Below, piece after piece: positions 40,803-48,342 of a stretch of 64,000 nt of DNA. This stretch comes from Stigmatella erecta (GTDB lineage Bacteria > Myxococcota > Myxococcia > Myxococcales > Myxococcaceae). Position 1 is the first letter of the stretch. Every line of letters begins with the position of its first letter. Location of the stretch: contig NZ_FOIJ01000007.1 in assembly GCF_900111745.1 (NCBI RefSeq), positions 248,001-312,000 on the forward strand. The letters are read 5' to 3'. Made by a program: the position numbers and the translations under genes. The notes under the pieces were generated by a model. The model saw only the letters and a list, made by a program, of their open reading frames with translations, did not search any database and was not told the origin of the DNA.

Positions 40803-41282
40803 CTAGTACCCCTCGTCCTTCTGCTCCTCGCGCATGCGGCGGTAGATCTCCTCCACCTCGGAGTGGACCTGGCCCACCAGCGTCAGCATCTGCGACTCGC
40901 GCTGGAGCAACGCCTTGAGCCGCTCCATGCGCTCCGGGGGCGCGTTGATGCGGCTGAGCCCCCGCTCGAGCATCCGGCGCTGGTCCGTCTCGCCCCGTCC
41001 GGACACCGTCTCCAGGTGCGGCCGGTCCGTGAACCCCTCCAGCGGCGCGTCATTGCCCCGGGGGCTGGGCGGCGTCGGCAGCCGCATCTCTTCGGAGGAA
41101 TGGGCCGGGCCAATGAAGTCCAGCAAGGCCGCCGAGGCCAAGGCCGGGTTTTTCGGGTTTCCGGCTTTCTTCGCCTTCCGCCGGTCGACCTGCGAGGTAT
41201 CAACGAGCCGCTCGCGGACCGAGCGAGGGCCTCCCCAGGGCCAGAGGGGCGCTTTCGGAGGTTGATTGTTGATTTTAGCCAT
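40803..41282 (-). CDS. T3SS-locus hypothetical protein with C-terminal coiled coil
   Basis: 159 residues. The N-terminal half is basic, Pro-rich and probably disordered (APLWPWGGPRSVRERLVDTS). The C-terminal 60 residues form a predicted long helix (MERLKALLQRESQMLTLVGQ, VHSEVEEIYRRMREEQKDEG). No known family. It sits between the SycD-like gene and the orphan FlhB C-domain gene, all on one strand, so it probably acts in the same system. Confidence 0.68.
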   Translation of the reverse strand: MAKINNQPPKAPLWPWGGPRSVRERLVDTSQVDRRKAKKAGNPKNPALASAALLDFIGPAHSSEEMRLPTPPSPRGNDAPLEGFTDRPHLETVSGRGETDQRRMLERGLSRINAPPERMERLKALLQRESQMLTLVGQVHSEVEEIYRRMREEQKDEGY

Positions 41283-41332
41283 GGTGCGGACCCCACCTCA
41301 CTCCAGAAAGGGACTTGCCGTCCAGTCCCCGC

Positions 41333-41614
41333 TCAACGCTTCCCGCCCGCCTGCTGTTCCTGCTGCAGTGCGTAGACGAAGTTGAGGACCTCGGCCACCG
41401 CGTCGTAGAGCTCCTCCGGGACTTCCTGGCCCACGTCCACGCGGTACAGGGCGCTGGCCAGCGGCAGGTTCTTCATGACGGGGATGTTGTACTGCTTGGC
41501 GATCTCCCGGATCTTCTCCGCCTTGAGCCGCATCCCCTTGGCCACCACGCGCGGCGCGGAGTCCTTGTTCTGATCGTACTTCAGCGCGATCGCGATCTCC
41601 GCCTCGTCCTTCAT
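41333..41614 (-). CDS. Orphan FlhB/SctU C-terminal domain protein (FlhX-like)
   Basis: 93 residues that match only the cytoplasmic C-terminal domain of SctU/FlhB: IAIALKYDQNKDSAPRVVAK, KIREIAKQYNIPVMKNLPLA, RVDVGQEVPEELYDAVAEVL. It starts right after the position of the autocleavage motif, so that motif is missing. It closely parallels the C-domain of the adjacent SctU (FKAERIKALARESDVPLLRN region) and probably arose by duplication. Similar stand-alone domains (FlhX) occur with flagella. A role in export switching or as a substitute FlhB-CC is inference. Confidence 0.85.
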   Translation of the reverse strand: MKDEAEIAIALKYDQNKDSAPRVVAKGMRLKAEKIREIAKQYNIPVMKNLPLASALYRVDVGQEVPEELYDAVAEVLNFVYALQQEQQAGGKR

Positions 41615-41666
41615 GGATGGCTCCGGGGCTGGCTCCGAGGAAGAATGATACCGGATTTCCGGGGGC

Positions 41667-42734
41667 TCATGAGTGCGCCCCCGCCCCCGCCCCGGTCTTC
41701 AGCCCGTAGACGAAGTTGAGGACCTCGGCCACCGCGTCGTACAGCTCCTCGGGGATGTCCTGGCCCACGTCCACGCGCAAGAGCGCGTGCGCCAGCGGCA
41801 CGTTGCGCAGCAGGGGCACGTCCGACTCGCGCGCGAGGGCCTTGATGCGCTCGGCCTTGAAGTCGATGCCCTTGGCGAGCACCCGGGGGGCCGCGTCCTT
41901 GTCCCGGTCGTACTGGAGGGCCACCGCCACGTGGTCGGGGTTGGTGACGATGACGTCGGCGTCCTTGACGGCCTCCATCTGCGCCCCCTCCATGATTTCC
42001 TGGTGCATCTGCTTGCGGTGCGCCTTGTGGTGCGGGTCGCCTTCGCTCTCCTTGTACTCCTTCTTGACGTCGTCCTTCGACATCATCATTTCCTTCATGA
42101 AGGCCTTGCGCTGCCACCAGATGTCGAAAATGGAGAAGAGCAGGAAGACGAGCGCCACGCGCGTGCAGACCCGGTAGACCATCTCGCCCATCACCGCGAT
42201 CAGCCCGTCGGTGTCCATGCGCACCGTCTGGAGCAGCATGTCGAGCATGTCCCGCACGACGCCGAAGACCACGTAGCCCGCGACGCCGATCTTCACCAGG
42301 TTCTTGATCATCTCCACCAAGGTCTTCTTGGAGAACATGTTCTTGATGCCCTGGATGGGATTGAGCTTCTCGAGCTTGGGAATCAGCGGGTCCATGGTGA
42401 AGAGCGCCCCCACCTGGAGAAACTCCACCAGCCCCGCGATGATGGCCCCGCCGGCCACCACCGGCAGCGTGAGAAACAGCGTGGTGCGCACCGCCATCGA
42501 CATGGCGTTGGTGGTGGCGCGCGCCAGCTCCTCCGGCTGGGAGATGTACTGGAAGGTGAAGAGGAAGAGCGTCTTCAGCTCCTCGACAATCGTCTCCCAC
42601 ATGCCCTTCACGGCACCCAGGCCCACGAGGAAGACGAACACGCCCGTCAGGTCCTTGCTCTTCCAGACCTGGCCCTTCTTCCGGGCGTCATCGAGCTTCT
42701 TTTGACTCGGTTCCTCTGTTTTCTCGTCGGACAT
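41667..42734 (-). CDS. sctU: Export apparatus switch protein SctU (FlhB/YscU family)
   Basis: 355 residues. It starts MSDEKTEEPSQKKLDDARKK, the usual basic N-terminus of FlhB/SctU, followed by four membrane segments up to about residue 215 and the cytoplasmic domain. The autocleavage site reads Asn265-Pro-Asp-His268 instead of the usual NPTH; the catalytic Asn and the Pro and His are kept, with Thr replaced by Asp. Downstream, VAVALQYDRDKDAAPRVLAK and EELYDAVAEVLNFVY are canonical. Works with SctR/S/T/V in the inner membrane gate and switches substrate specificity. 12 bases after sctT. Confidence 0.95.
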   Translation of the reverse strand: MSDEKTEEPSQKKLDDARKKGQVWKSKDLTGVFVFLVGLGAVKGMWETIVEELKTLFLFTFQYISQPEELARATTNAMSMAVRTTLFLTLPVVAGGAIIAGLVEFLQVGALFTMDPLIPKLEKLNPIQGIKNMFSKKTLVEMIKNLVKIGVAGYVVFGVVRDMLDMLLQTVRMDTDGLIAVMGEMVYRVCTRVALVFLLFSIFDIWWQRKAFMKEMMMSKDDVKKEYKESEGDPHHKAHRKQMHQEIMEGAQMEAVKDADVIVTNPDHVAVALQYDRDKDAAPRVLAKGIDFKAERIKALARESDVPLLRNVPLAHALLRVDVGQDIPEELYDAVAEVLNFVYGLKTGAGAGAHS

Positions 42735-42746
42735 GACGGCTCGGAA

Positions 42747-43568
42747 TCAGGCCAGCAGATGCACGGCGCGTTGGAGCAGCTCCAACATGTGGACGAACTC
42801 CGCCTGGAACCGTCCGATGAGCAGGTGCAGCGCGAGCGCCGCGATGAGCACCGACACCATGGGCTTGATGGCCATGGCGATGAAGAAGACCTGGAGGTTG
42901 GGCGCCACGCGGTTGACGGCGCCCATGGCCAGGTCCGTGAGGAACGCGGAGAGCATCTGCGGGGCCGCCAGCGCCAGGCTGATGGCCAGCAGGTTGGCGA
43001 AGGCCCGGCTCACCACGTCGAAGAAGGCCCATGTGCCCCGGCTGAACTTCGGAAAGCTGTCGAGCGGGACGATGGCGAAGCTGTCCGCCAGCGCCGAGAT
43101 GACGATGTGGTGCCCATCCAGCGTGAGGAACAACACCACGGACAGCTGCACCTTGAGGCTGGAGAAGAGCGAGACTTGCTGCCCCAACTGGGGCACGTAG
43201 AGCTGGGCGTTGTTACTGCCCGCCATGGTGTCCACCAGGGTGCCCGCCACGCGCGCCGCGTCGAAGATGATGTTGACGATGAACGCCAGCGACACGCCGA
43301 TGAACACCTCCTTGAGCAACAGCGCGATGTAGGGCAGCGCGCTGGTGGGCAGCGCTCCCATCCGGTCCGCCACCGAGGGAAAGAGCACCAGCGACAAGGT
43401 GACGCCCACGCCCATGCGCACCTCGGGCGGCACCACCTCGCCCCCCAGGAAGGGCGAGAAGATGAGCACGGGCATGATGCGGCACATCAGCAGCCCTATC
43501 GTGAAGATCATCAGCGACAGGTTCGACTGTTCGATGAGCCGGGCGAAGGCTTCCTGGACGTTGTTCAT
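42747..43568 (-). CDS. sctT: Export gate protein SctT (FliR/YscT family)
   Basis: 273 residues with six hydrophobic segments. Family stretches include FTIGLLMCRIMPVLIFSPFL, RMGVGVTLSLVLFP, LLLKEVFIGVSLAFIVNIIF and a GTLVDTMAGS segment corresponding to G-x-x-I-D-x-Q in FliR/SctT. Forms the export gate core with SctR and SctS. It is preceded by sctS with a 10-base gap and followed by sctU, the same order as fliQ-fliR-flhB. Confidence 0.94.
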   Translation of the reverse strand: MNNVQEAFARLIEQSNLSLMIFTIGLLMCRIMPVLIFSPFLGGEVVPPEVRMGVGVTLSLVLFPSVADRMGALPTSALPYIALLLKEVFIGVSLAFIVNIIFDAARVAGTLVDTMAGSNNAQLYVPQLGQQVSLFSSLKVQLSVVLFLTLDGHHIVISALADSFAIVPLDSFPKFSRGTWAFFDVVSRAFANLLAISLALAAPQMLSAFLTDLAMGAVNRVAPNLQVFFIAMAIKPMVSVLIAALALHLLIGRFQAEFVHMLELLQRAVHLLA

Positions 43569-43578
43569 CCGAGGCTGT

Positions 43579-43845
43579 TCATCCGTTGATGAGGGCGGGG
43601 AACCGGTCGAAGACGTGGAAGGTGAAGCGCAGGAGCTGGTGGCCGATCCACGGCCCCGCCATGGCCAGCACGATGAAGACGATGACGACCTTGGGCGCGA
43701 ACGTCAGCGTCTGCTCTTGAATCTGCGTGGTGGCCTGGAACAGGGCGATGATGAAGCCCACGATGAGGCTGATGAGCACCGGCGGCGCCGAGACGATGAG
43801 CACCAGGAACAGGGCCTGCTGGGTGATGACGGACAGTTGGTGCAC
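43579..43845 (-). CDS. sctS: Export gate protein SctS (FliQ/YscS family)
   Basis: 88 residues, GTG start at 43845 with AGGAG upstream. Two membrane helices: ALFLVLIVSAPPVLISLIVG and VVIVFIVLAMAGPWI, separated by the conserved ALFQATTQIQEQTLTFAPK loop. This loop is nearly invariant in FliQ/SctS. 12 bases after sctR. Confidence 0.96.
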   Translation of the reverse strand: MHQLSVITQQALFLVLIVSAPPVLISLIVGFIIALFQATTQIQEQTLTFAPKVVIVFIVLAMAGPWIGHQLLRFTFHVFDRFPALING

Positions 43846-43857
43846 GGAAGGCGTCTC

Positions 43858-44688
43858 CTACAGGTAGCCGACGACCAGGCCCTTGGCGATGAGGTACCAG
43901 CCGTCCACCAGCACGAACAAGAGCAGCTTGAACGGCATGGAGATGGTGGTCGGCGAGAGCATGTGCATGCCCAGCGCCAGGAGGATGTTCGCCACCACCA
44001 TGTCGATGACGATGAAGGGCACGAAGAGCAGGAAGCCTATCTGGAAGGCCTCCTTCAATTCGGACACCACGAAGGCCGGGATGATGATCATGAAGTCCCG
44101 GTCCCCGATGTCCTTGCGGTCCTCCGCCTTGCGCATCTTCTTGGCGAGGTGGAAGAACAGGGCCCGGTCCTTGTTCTTCACCTTCTTCACCAGGAAGTCG
44201 CGCAGCGGCTCCTTCGAGCGGTCGGCGGCTTCCAGGAGCGTGCCCACCGTCTCCGAGGACAGGAGGCTGGGGCCCTTGGCCCAGATGTCCACCTTGGCGG
44301 CCTTGTACATCTCCTGGCCCACCGGGGCCATGATGTAGACGGTGAGGATGACGGCCAGGCCGGTGATGACCTGCGTGGGCGGAATCTGCTGGGTGCCCAG
44401 CGCCGAGCGGACGATGGAGAGCACCACCGAGATTTTCACGAAGCTCGTCACCATCATCAGCATGAACGGCACGAGCGACAGGGCCGCCAGCGCCAGGATG
44501 AGGATGAGCGGCCGCGAGGCGAACGACTCGTTGCTCGTGGCGGCCTGGACGACGCTGTCGGGGATGTCGTCCCCGCCCCCTCGGCGGCGCTGCGCCAGCG
44601 CCACCGCCGGCTGAAGCGCGGCCGCGGTGGCGAAGAGCCAGGGGATGATTCGAGACGACAGGAGCGGTCGGACGGACGAAGGTCTCAC
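43858..44688 (-). CDS. sctR: Export gate protein SctR (FliP/YscR family) with cleavable signal peptide
   Basis: 276 residues, GTG start. It opens with an N-terminal signal peptide (LFATAAALQPAVALAQ), a feature common in FliP but absent from many SctR. The four-helix body has LVPFMLMMVTSFVKISVVLS, LGTQQIPPTQVITGLAVILT, FMIIIPAFVVSELKEAFQIG and PFIVIDMVVANILLALGMHM, all signatures of the family. Lies directly downstream of the FliO-like gene, as fliP follows fliO. Confidence 0.95.
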   Translation of the reverse strand: MRPSSVRPLLSSRIIPWLFATAAALQPAVALAQRRRGGGDDIPDSVVQAATSNESFASRPLILILALAALSLVPFMLMMVTSFVKISVVLSIVRSALGTQQIPPTQVITGLAVILTVYIMAPVGQEMYKAAKVDIWAKGPSLLSSETVGTLLEAADRSKEPLRDFLVKKVKNKDRALFFHLAKKMRKAEDRKDIGDRDFMIIIPAFVVSELKEAFQIGFLLFVPFIVIDMVVANILLALGMHMLSPTTISMPFKLLLFVLVDGWYLIAKGLVVGYL

Positions 44689-44698
44689 GGGGCAGTCT

Positions 44699-45352
44699 TC
44701 AGGAACGCGGCGGCGTGGAGCCGGTGCGGCGGGAGAGGAGCTTTTGAAGGAAGGGGCTCAAGGGAATGGCGGGCGCCGGCGGACGCTCGGCGCGGATGCG
44801 CTCGACCGCCGCGGCATCGAGCTTGGACAGGAGCTGAAGGCCCCCCTCCCCGCCCCCCACCAGGAGGTACTCGTCCGCCGCCTTCAACACGAAGAGCGTC
44901 CGGCGCTGGTCCAGCGGCAGGCGCTCCAGGACGGCGACGACGGAGGGGCGCCCCACCGGCACGCCCTGCAGCCCCATCAACCGCCGCAGCCCCACGTTGA
45001 GCGTCAGGTAGATGGAGGCCACCACCGCGGCGAGCAGCAGCAGCGTGCGCACCAGCGTCCACCCCATGCTCTCGGGCTCCTCCGGGACGGCCTCGGCGGC
45101 GAACGGATCCGGCAGTTCGCTGACCGCCGTGGGGGAGGACGCCGCCGGGGCCGCGGGCGCGGCCGGAGGCGGGGCCTCGAGGGCCGCGGGCTCCGGAGGC
45201 AGGGCCGTGGGCGCCTGCGCGGCCGCCGGGGGCTGCGCGGGGGCCGCCGGCGGCGGTGAGGAGACCGCCTGCGCCGCGGCGAGCGACGGCGCGATCAACA
45301 ACCAGCCACAGGCCACGAGGGGGCGCACGTTCGAACCAGGGAAAACCGCCAT
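44699..45352 (-). CDS. FliO-like membrane protein
   Basis: 217 residues from ATG 45352, where a signal peptide begins (VACGWLLIAPSLAAAQA); an in-frame ATG 42 bases upstream is an alternative. A Pro/Ala-rich linker (about 30-95), one membrane helix (TLVRTLLLLAAVVASIYLTL) and a cytoplasmic domain with VVAVLERLPLDQRRTLFVLK and EYLLVGGGEGGLQLLSKLDA, the beta-barrel-like fold of FliO (pattern L-x-P-x-x-x-L-x-x-V-x-x-G-x-x-x-L-x-G). FliO assists FliP assembly in flagella and is not part of classical injectisomes. Its place between sctQ and sctR copies the flagellar order fliN-fliO-fliP. Confidence 0.82.
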   Translation of the reverse strand: MAVFPGSNVRPLVACGWLLIAPSLAAAQAVSSPPPAAPAQPPAAAQAPTALPPEPAALEAPPPAAPAAPAASSPTAVSELPDPFAAEAVPEEPESMGWTLVRTLLLLAAVVASIYLTLNVGLRRLMGLQGVPVGRPSVVAVLERLPLDQRRTLFVLKAADEYLLVGGGEGGLQLLSKLDAAAVERIRAERPPAPAIPLSPFLQKLLSRRTGSTPPRS

Positions 45353-45444
45353 GAATGGGCCGAAGGCTAGTCCATTCGGAGGCGGGACCGCCATGGCCGC
45401 CCTTGGATTCGGGCGGTGCCTCCTTGCCCGCCCTCCCTCCAAGG

Positions 45445-46767
45445 CTACCCGGCCAGGGAGAGCACCCGGACGCCGAGCTGGCCTTCCACCTCCACCAGCT
45501 CGCCCCGGGCCACCACCTTGCCATTGACCGACAGCTCCACGGGCTCCCCGGCGGAGCGGTGCAACTCCAGCACGTGGCCCACCCGCAGGGCCACCACCTC
45601 GTCCGCGGTGACGGCCACCCGGGCCAGCTCCACGGCGATCTGCAAGGGGATGTCGGCCAGCAGGTCGCTGCCCTCCGGCTTGTTCATCGTGTCCAAGGAC
45701 TGTCCTTCCGACTCCGGAGACCCGCCGGTCTCGGGCTGGGTAAACCCGTCTTCCCCCTCGGGCGGAGGGGTGGCGCGCTGGAAAGCCGGCTCGCCGATGA
45801 CGATGGAGGTGACACGCGCCTTGTACTGGCCGTCCTCCAGAAAGACTTCCGCCTCCACCCGGGAGCTGCCCGCGCCCAGGCGCAGCACCGCGGTGCCCTC
45901 CTCGCCCCGGTCCGGCCGGGCCGTCAGCGCATCCAGCAGCACCACGTCCTTGACGCGGATGTAGGCCAGGTCCTCGCTGGCGATCTCCGCCTGGCCAATC
46001 TCCGCGCGCAGCCAGGAGCGCACCGTGGAGAGCATCCACTGGTTCTGCTGGAGGTCCGCGTTCAGCCGGGAGTGCCGCTCCGCGGCGGCCTGCCCCAGCT
46101 CGGCCGCCCCCACCACCGCGGAGGGAATCACCAAGCGCACCAGCCCCGTGTGGGGGCCGAGCGAGGCGTTCAGGTGGACAACCACCATCCGGTCATCGTC
46201 CCCCAGCCGCGCCGCCACGTCCTCCACCCCGCGGGCCACCGTCTCTAGCCGCAGCTTGGGCAGGGCCGGATCCAACGCGGGCGCCAGCGCCTTGAGCGCC
46301 TCGAGGACGACGAAGCTCATCACGCCCTCCTCGATGTCGGTCAGGGGCCTGAGGCCCACCGTCTCCCCCACCCCGCCCAGCAGCATGTCCACCAGGTTGT
46401 GGGCCAGGGGCAGCTCCACCTCCATCACCACCCGTTCCTTCAGGGCGCCCGGGGCGAGCACCGCCAGGAAGGACGGATCCCCCAGGTAGCGCTGCAGCTC
46501 CGGGAAGGGGCGGACCTGCACGGACACCAGGTTCACCCGGGCCTCGGCGTCGAACAATGCCTTGAGCCGGGCGTACAGGGGCTCGGCCGCGCTCGCGGGC
46601 GGCAACATCCGCTGAACCTGCAGTGAAAGCCCCACCTGCTCGCGGTTCACCCGCTCCAGGTTCCGGAAGCTGAAGGGCTTCCAGGACTTGGTCGGACGGA
46701 TCTGGCGCAAGTCCACCAGCATCGTCCGGTCGTAGGTTCCGGGTTCATCATCCCGGCTGAGACTCAT
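45445..46767 (-). CDS. sctQ: C-ring/sorting platform protein SctQ (FliM/FliN-like)
   Basis: 440 residues. An N-terminal FliM-like part (SFRNLERVNREQVGLSLQVQ; LVDMLLGGVGE; ARLGDDDRMVVVHLNAS), a middle SpoA-like domain, a linker rich in Glu/Pro/Gly, and a C-terminal SpoA (FliN) domain: LADIPLQIAVELARVAVTAD, ALRVGHVLELHRSAGEPVEL, GKVVARGELVEVEGQLGVRV. An internal ATG at 45687 with a weak GGA site could give an 80-residue FliN-like fragment, as known for YscQ. The ATG overlaps the sctP stop by four bases. FliM and FliN are fused, which is the injectisome arrangement. Confidence 0.92.
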   Translation of the reverse strand: MSLSRDDEPGTYDRTMLVDLRQIRPTKSWKPFSFRNLERVNREQVGLSLQVQRMLPPASAAEPLYARLKALFDAEARVNLVSVQVRPFPELQRYLGDPSFLAVLAPGALKERVVMEVELPLAHNLVDMLLGGVGETVGLRPLTDIEEGVMSFVVLEALKALAPALDPALPKLRLETVARGVEDVAARLGDDDRMVVVHLNASLGPHTGLVRLVIPSAVVGAAELGQAAAERHSRLNADLQQNQWMLSTVRSWLRAEIGQAEIASEDLAYIRVKDVVLLDALTARPDRGEEGTAVLRLGAGSSRVEAEVFLEDGQYKARVTSIVIGEPAFQRATPPPEGEDGFTQPETGGSPESEGQSLDTMNKPEGSDLLADIPLQIAVELARVAVTADEVVALRVGHVLELHRSAGEPVELSVNGKVVARGELVEVEGQLGVRVLSLAG

Positions 46768-47774
46768 GCGCGGACCTCGAAGCGCAGATCCTCGAGCTTC
46801 AGGCCCCGGCTCGTCAGCGCGCTCTTCAGGCCTTCCTTCTGCTCCTCGATCATCTTGAGCACGTCACGGTCGCTGCCGCTGAAGACGGCCTGAATCTTAC
46901 CGTTCTTCGCCGACAGCTTGATGGACAGGCCGCTGAGCACGTTGCTGCGCAGGTCGATCTGGAACTCCGCCGCGCCCGCGCCGTTGGTGCCCACCCGCGC
47001 CCGCTCGACAATCTTCTGGGCGATCTCGTTGGCGACCGCGCGCATCCGCTCCGAGCCCGTGTTGGGCTTGGGCTTGGCCACCGGCACCGGGGCCATCAGC
47101 GCCGGGTTGAAGCGGAAGCCCGCCGCGGCGGCCGCCTCCCCTCCGCCCTCCTTCTTGTCCTTGCCGCCGCCGCCCTGGCCGCCGCCCGCGTCCGCGTCCG
47201 CCTTGAGCGAGCCCTTCTGTCCGGCACGCCCCTCGCTGCGCGACAGCGAGCTCTTCTCGTCCGCCTCGGAGTCGCTCTCGGCCTTGCCCTCGGTGTGGCG
47301 CGCCTCGGTGCGGGTCTCGGACACGCCCTCGTCGTGCCTGCGGCTGGCGCTCGCCGCGCCGCCCTGGGACGACTCCGTCTGCCGGCCCTCGGCGGTCTGC
47401 CGGGCCTCGTCCGAATGGCCCAGGAGCACGCGCTCGTCGAGCGCCTTGGCGTCCTGGCGCCCCTGGGAGCGCGTGGTGTCCTGGCGCTGCCCGGTCTGCT
47501 TGGCGTTGGCGCCCTCCTGCTGGCGCATCTCCGCCCCGGCCTCCTTCGTGCCGGACTCCTTCAGGAGCCGGGCGAGCGTGGCCTGGGCGAAGGTCTGCTT
47601 CGTCTCCTGCTTCTGCTGGGTCTGGCCCTTGTCCGTCTGGGACTGCTGGACCAGCTTCGAGAAGGCCGTCTCCCCGTCCTTGCGCTGCTTGCCCTTGGCC
47701 TCGGCCAGCTGCCGCTCCTGGATGAGGCGCTGGGCAATCCGCTCTGCGTCGCGATCGTCTTCGACTCGGCTCAT
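46764..47774 (-). CDS. sctP: Needle-length/hook-length control-like protein SctP (FliK C-terminal domain)
   Basis: 336 residues. The first 210 are Gln/Lys/Glu/Ser-rich and disordered (LVQQSQTDKGQTQQKQETKQ), followed by a Gly-rich hinge (GGGQGGGGKDKKEGGG). The C-terminal FliK-like domain has AEFQIDLRSNVLSGLSIKLS and FSGSDRDVLKMIEEQKEGLK then LTSRGLKLEDLRFEV, corresponding to the LxPxxLGxVxVxL...L..L...G pattern of FliK. In flagella and injectisomes this protein measures hook or needle length and flips the FlhB/SctU switch. It sits directly upstream of sctQ with a four-base overlap, in the fliK position. Confidence 0.85.
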   Translation of the reverse strand: MSRVEDDRDAERIAQRLIQERQLAEAKGKQRKDGETAFSKLVQQSQTDKGQTQQKQETKQTFAQATLARLLKESGTKEAGAEMRQQEGANAKQTGQRQDTTRSQGRQDAKALDERVLLGHSDEARQTAEGRQTESSQGGAASASRRHDEGVSETRTEARHTEGKAESDSEADEKSSLSRSEGRAGQKGSLKADADAGGGQGGGGKDKKEGGGEAAAAAGFRFNPALMAPVPVAKPKPNTGSERMRAVANEIAQKIVERARVGTNGAGAAEFQIDLRSNVLSGLSIKLSAKNGKIQAVFSGSDRDVLKMIEEQKEGLKSALTSRGLKLEDLRFEVRA

Positions 47775-47804
47775 CTCTTCACACCCGGAAAGGAGGAGGC
47801 CAGA

Positions 47805-48293
47805 TTACTTGCGCTGGCGGGCCAGGAACAAGGCACTGCCAATTTCTTCCTGGGTCAGCTCCTCGCGCTGCTGACGCTCGTGCTTGATCTGCTTCTGCCA
47901 GTTCTCCTTGTGCTTCTCGATGGCCTTGAGCTCCTTGGCCGCCTCGGCCATCTGGGCCCGGCGCTGCTCCACGGTGCGCTCGGCCACCTTCACCACCTCG
48001 CGCTGACGCTCGATGTCGAGCGCCACCTGGGCCTCCTCGTCCTTCAGGCGCTGCTCGAAGCGGGCCATCATGTTCATGCCGTTGATGCCGGCACCCTTGG
48101 CCATCACCTCGTTGAGGTAGGCCATGACCTTCGCCTTGCGCTCGGCCTTGCGGCGCGCCAGCTCGTCCTCCAGGCGCTTGAGTTCCGCCTTCTCCTTCTC
48201 CAGCGCCTTGATGGCCGCGGAGAAGGCCTGCTCCGCCTCCTCCTTGGCGCGGGCGCGCATCTCCAGGAGGGTCTCTAACCGGTACGGGGGCAT
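47805..48293 (-). CDS. sctO: Stalk/chaperone-escort protein SctO (FliJ-like)
   Basis: 162 residues, almost entirely charged coiled coil (PYRLETLLEMRARAKEEAEQ, then ALEKEKAELKRLEDELARRK, and QWQ-like basic end). The start PYRLETLLEMR matches the FliJ N-terminal pattern (F-x-L-x-x-L-x-x-x-R). FliJ/SctO stands in the pore of the ATPase hexamer. It follows sctN and precedes sctP, as fliI-fliJ-fliK. No membrane segment. Confidence 0.88.
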   Translation of the reverse strand: MPPYRLETLLEMRARAKEEAEQAFSAAIKALEKEKAELKRLEDELARRKAERKAKVMAYLNEVMAKGAGINGMNMMARFEQRLKDEEAQVALDIERQREVVKVAERTVEQRRAQMAEAAKELKAIEKHKENWQKQIKHERQQREELTQEEIGSALFLARQRK

Positions 48294-48342
48294 GGGTGCC
48301 CCATCCTAACCCGGAAAACCCAGTCCGGAAAACCAGCCCGCC

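Noticed and set aside
44699-46039. A long frame joining the FliO-like gene with the antisense of SctQ-region codons
   Set aside because: It crosses the real SctQ gene in another frame; the signal peptide at 45352 gives a sensible start.
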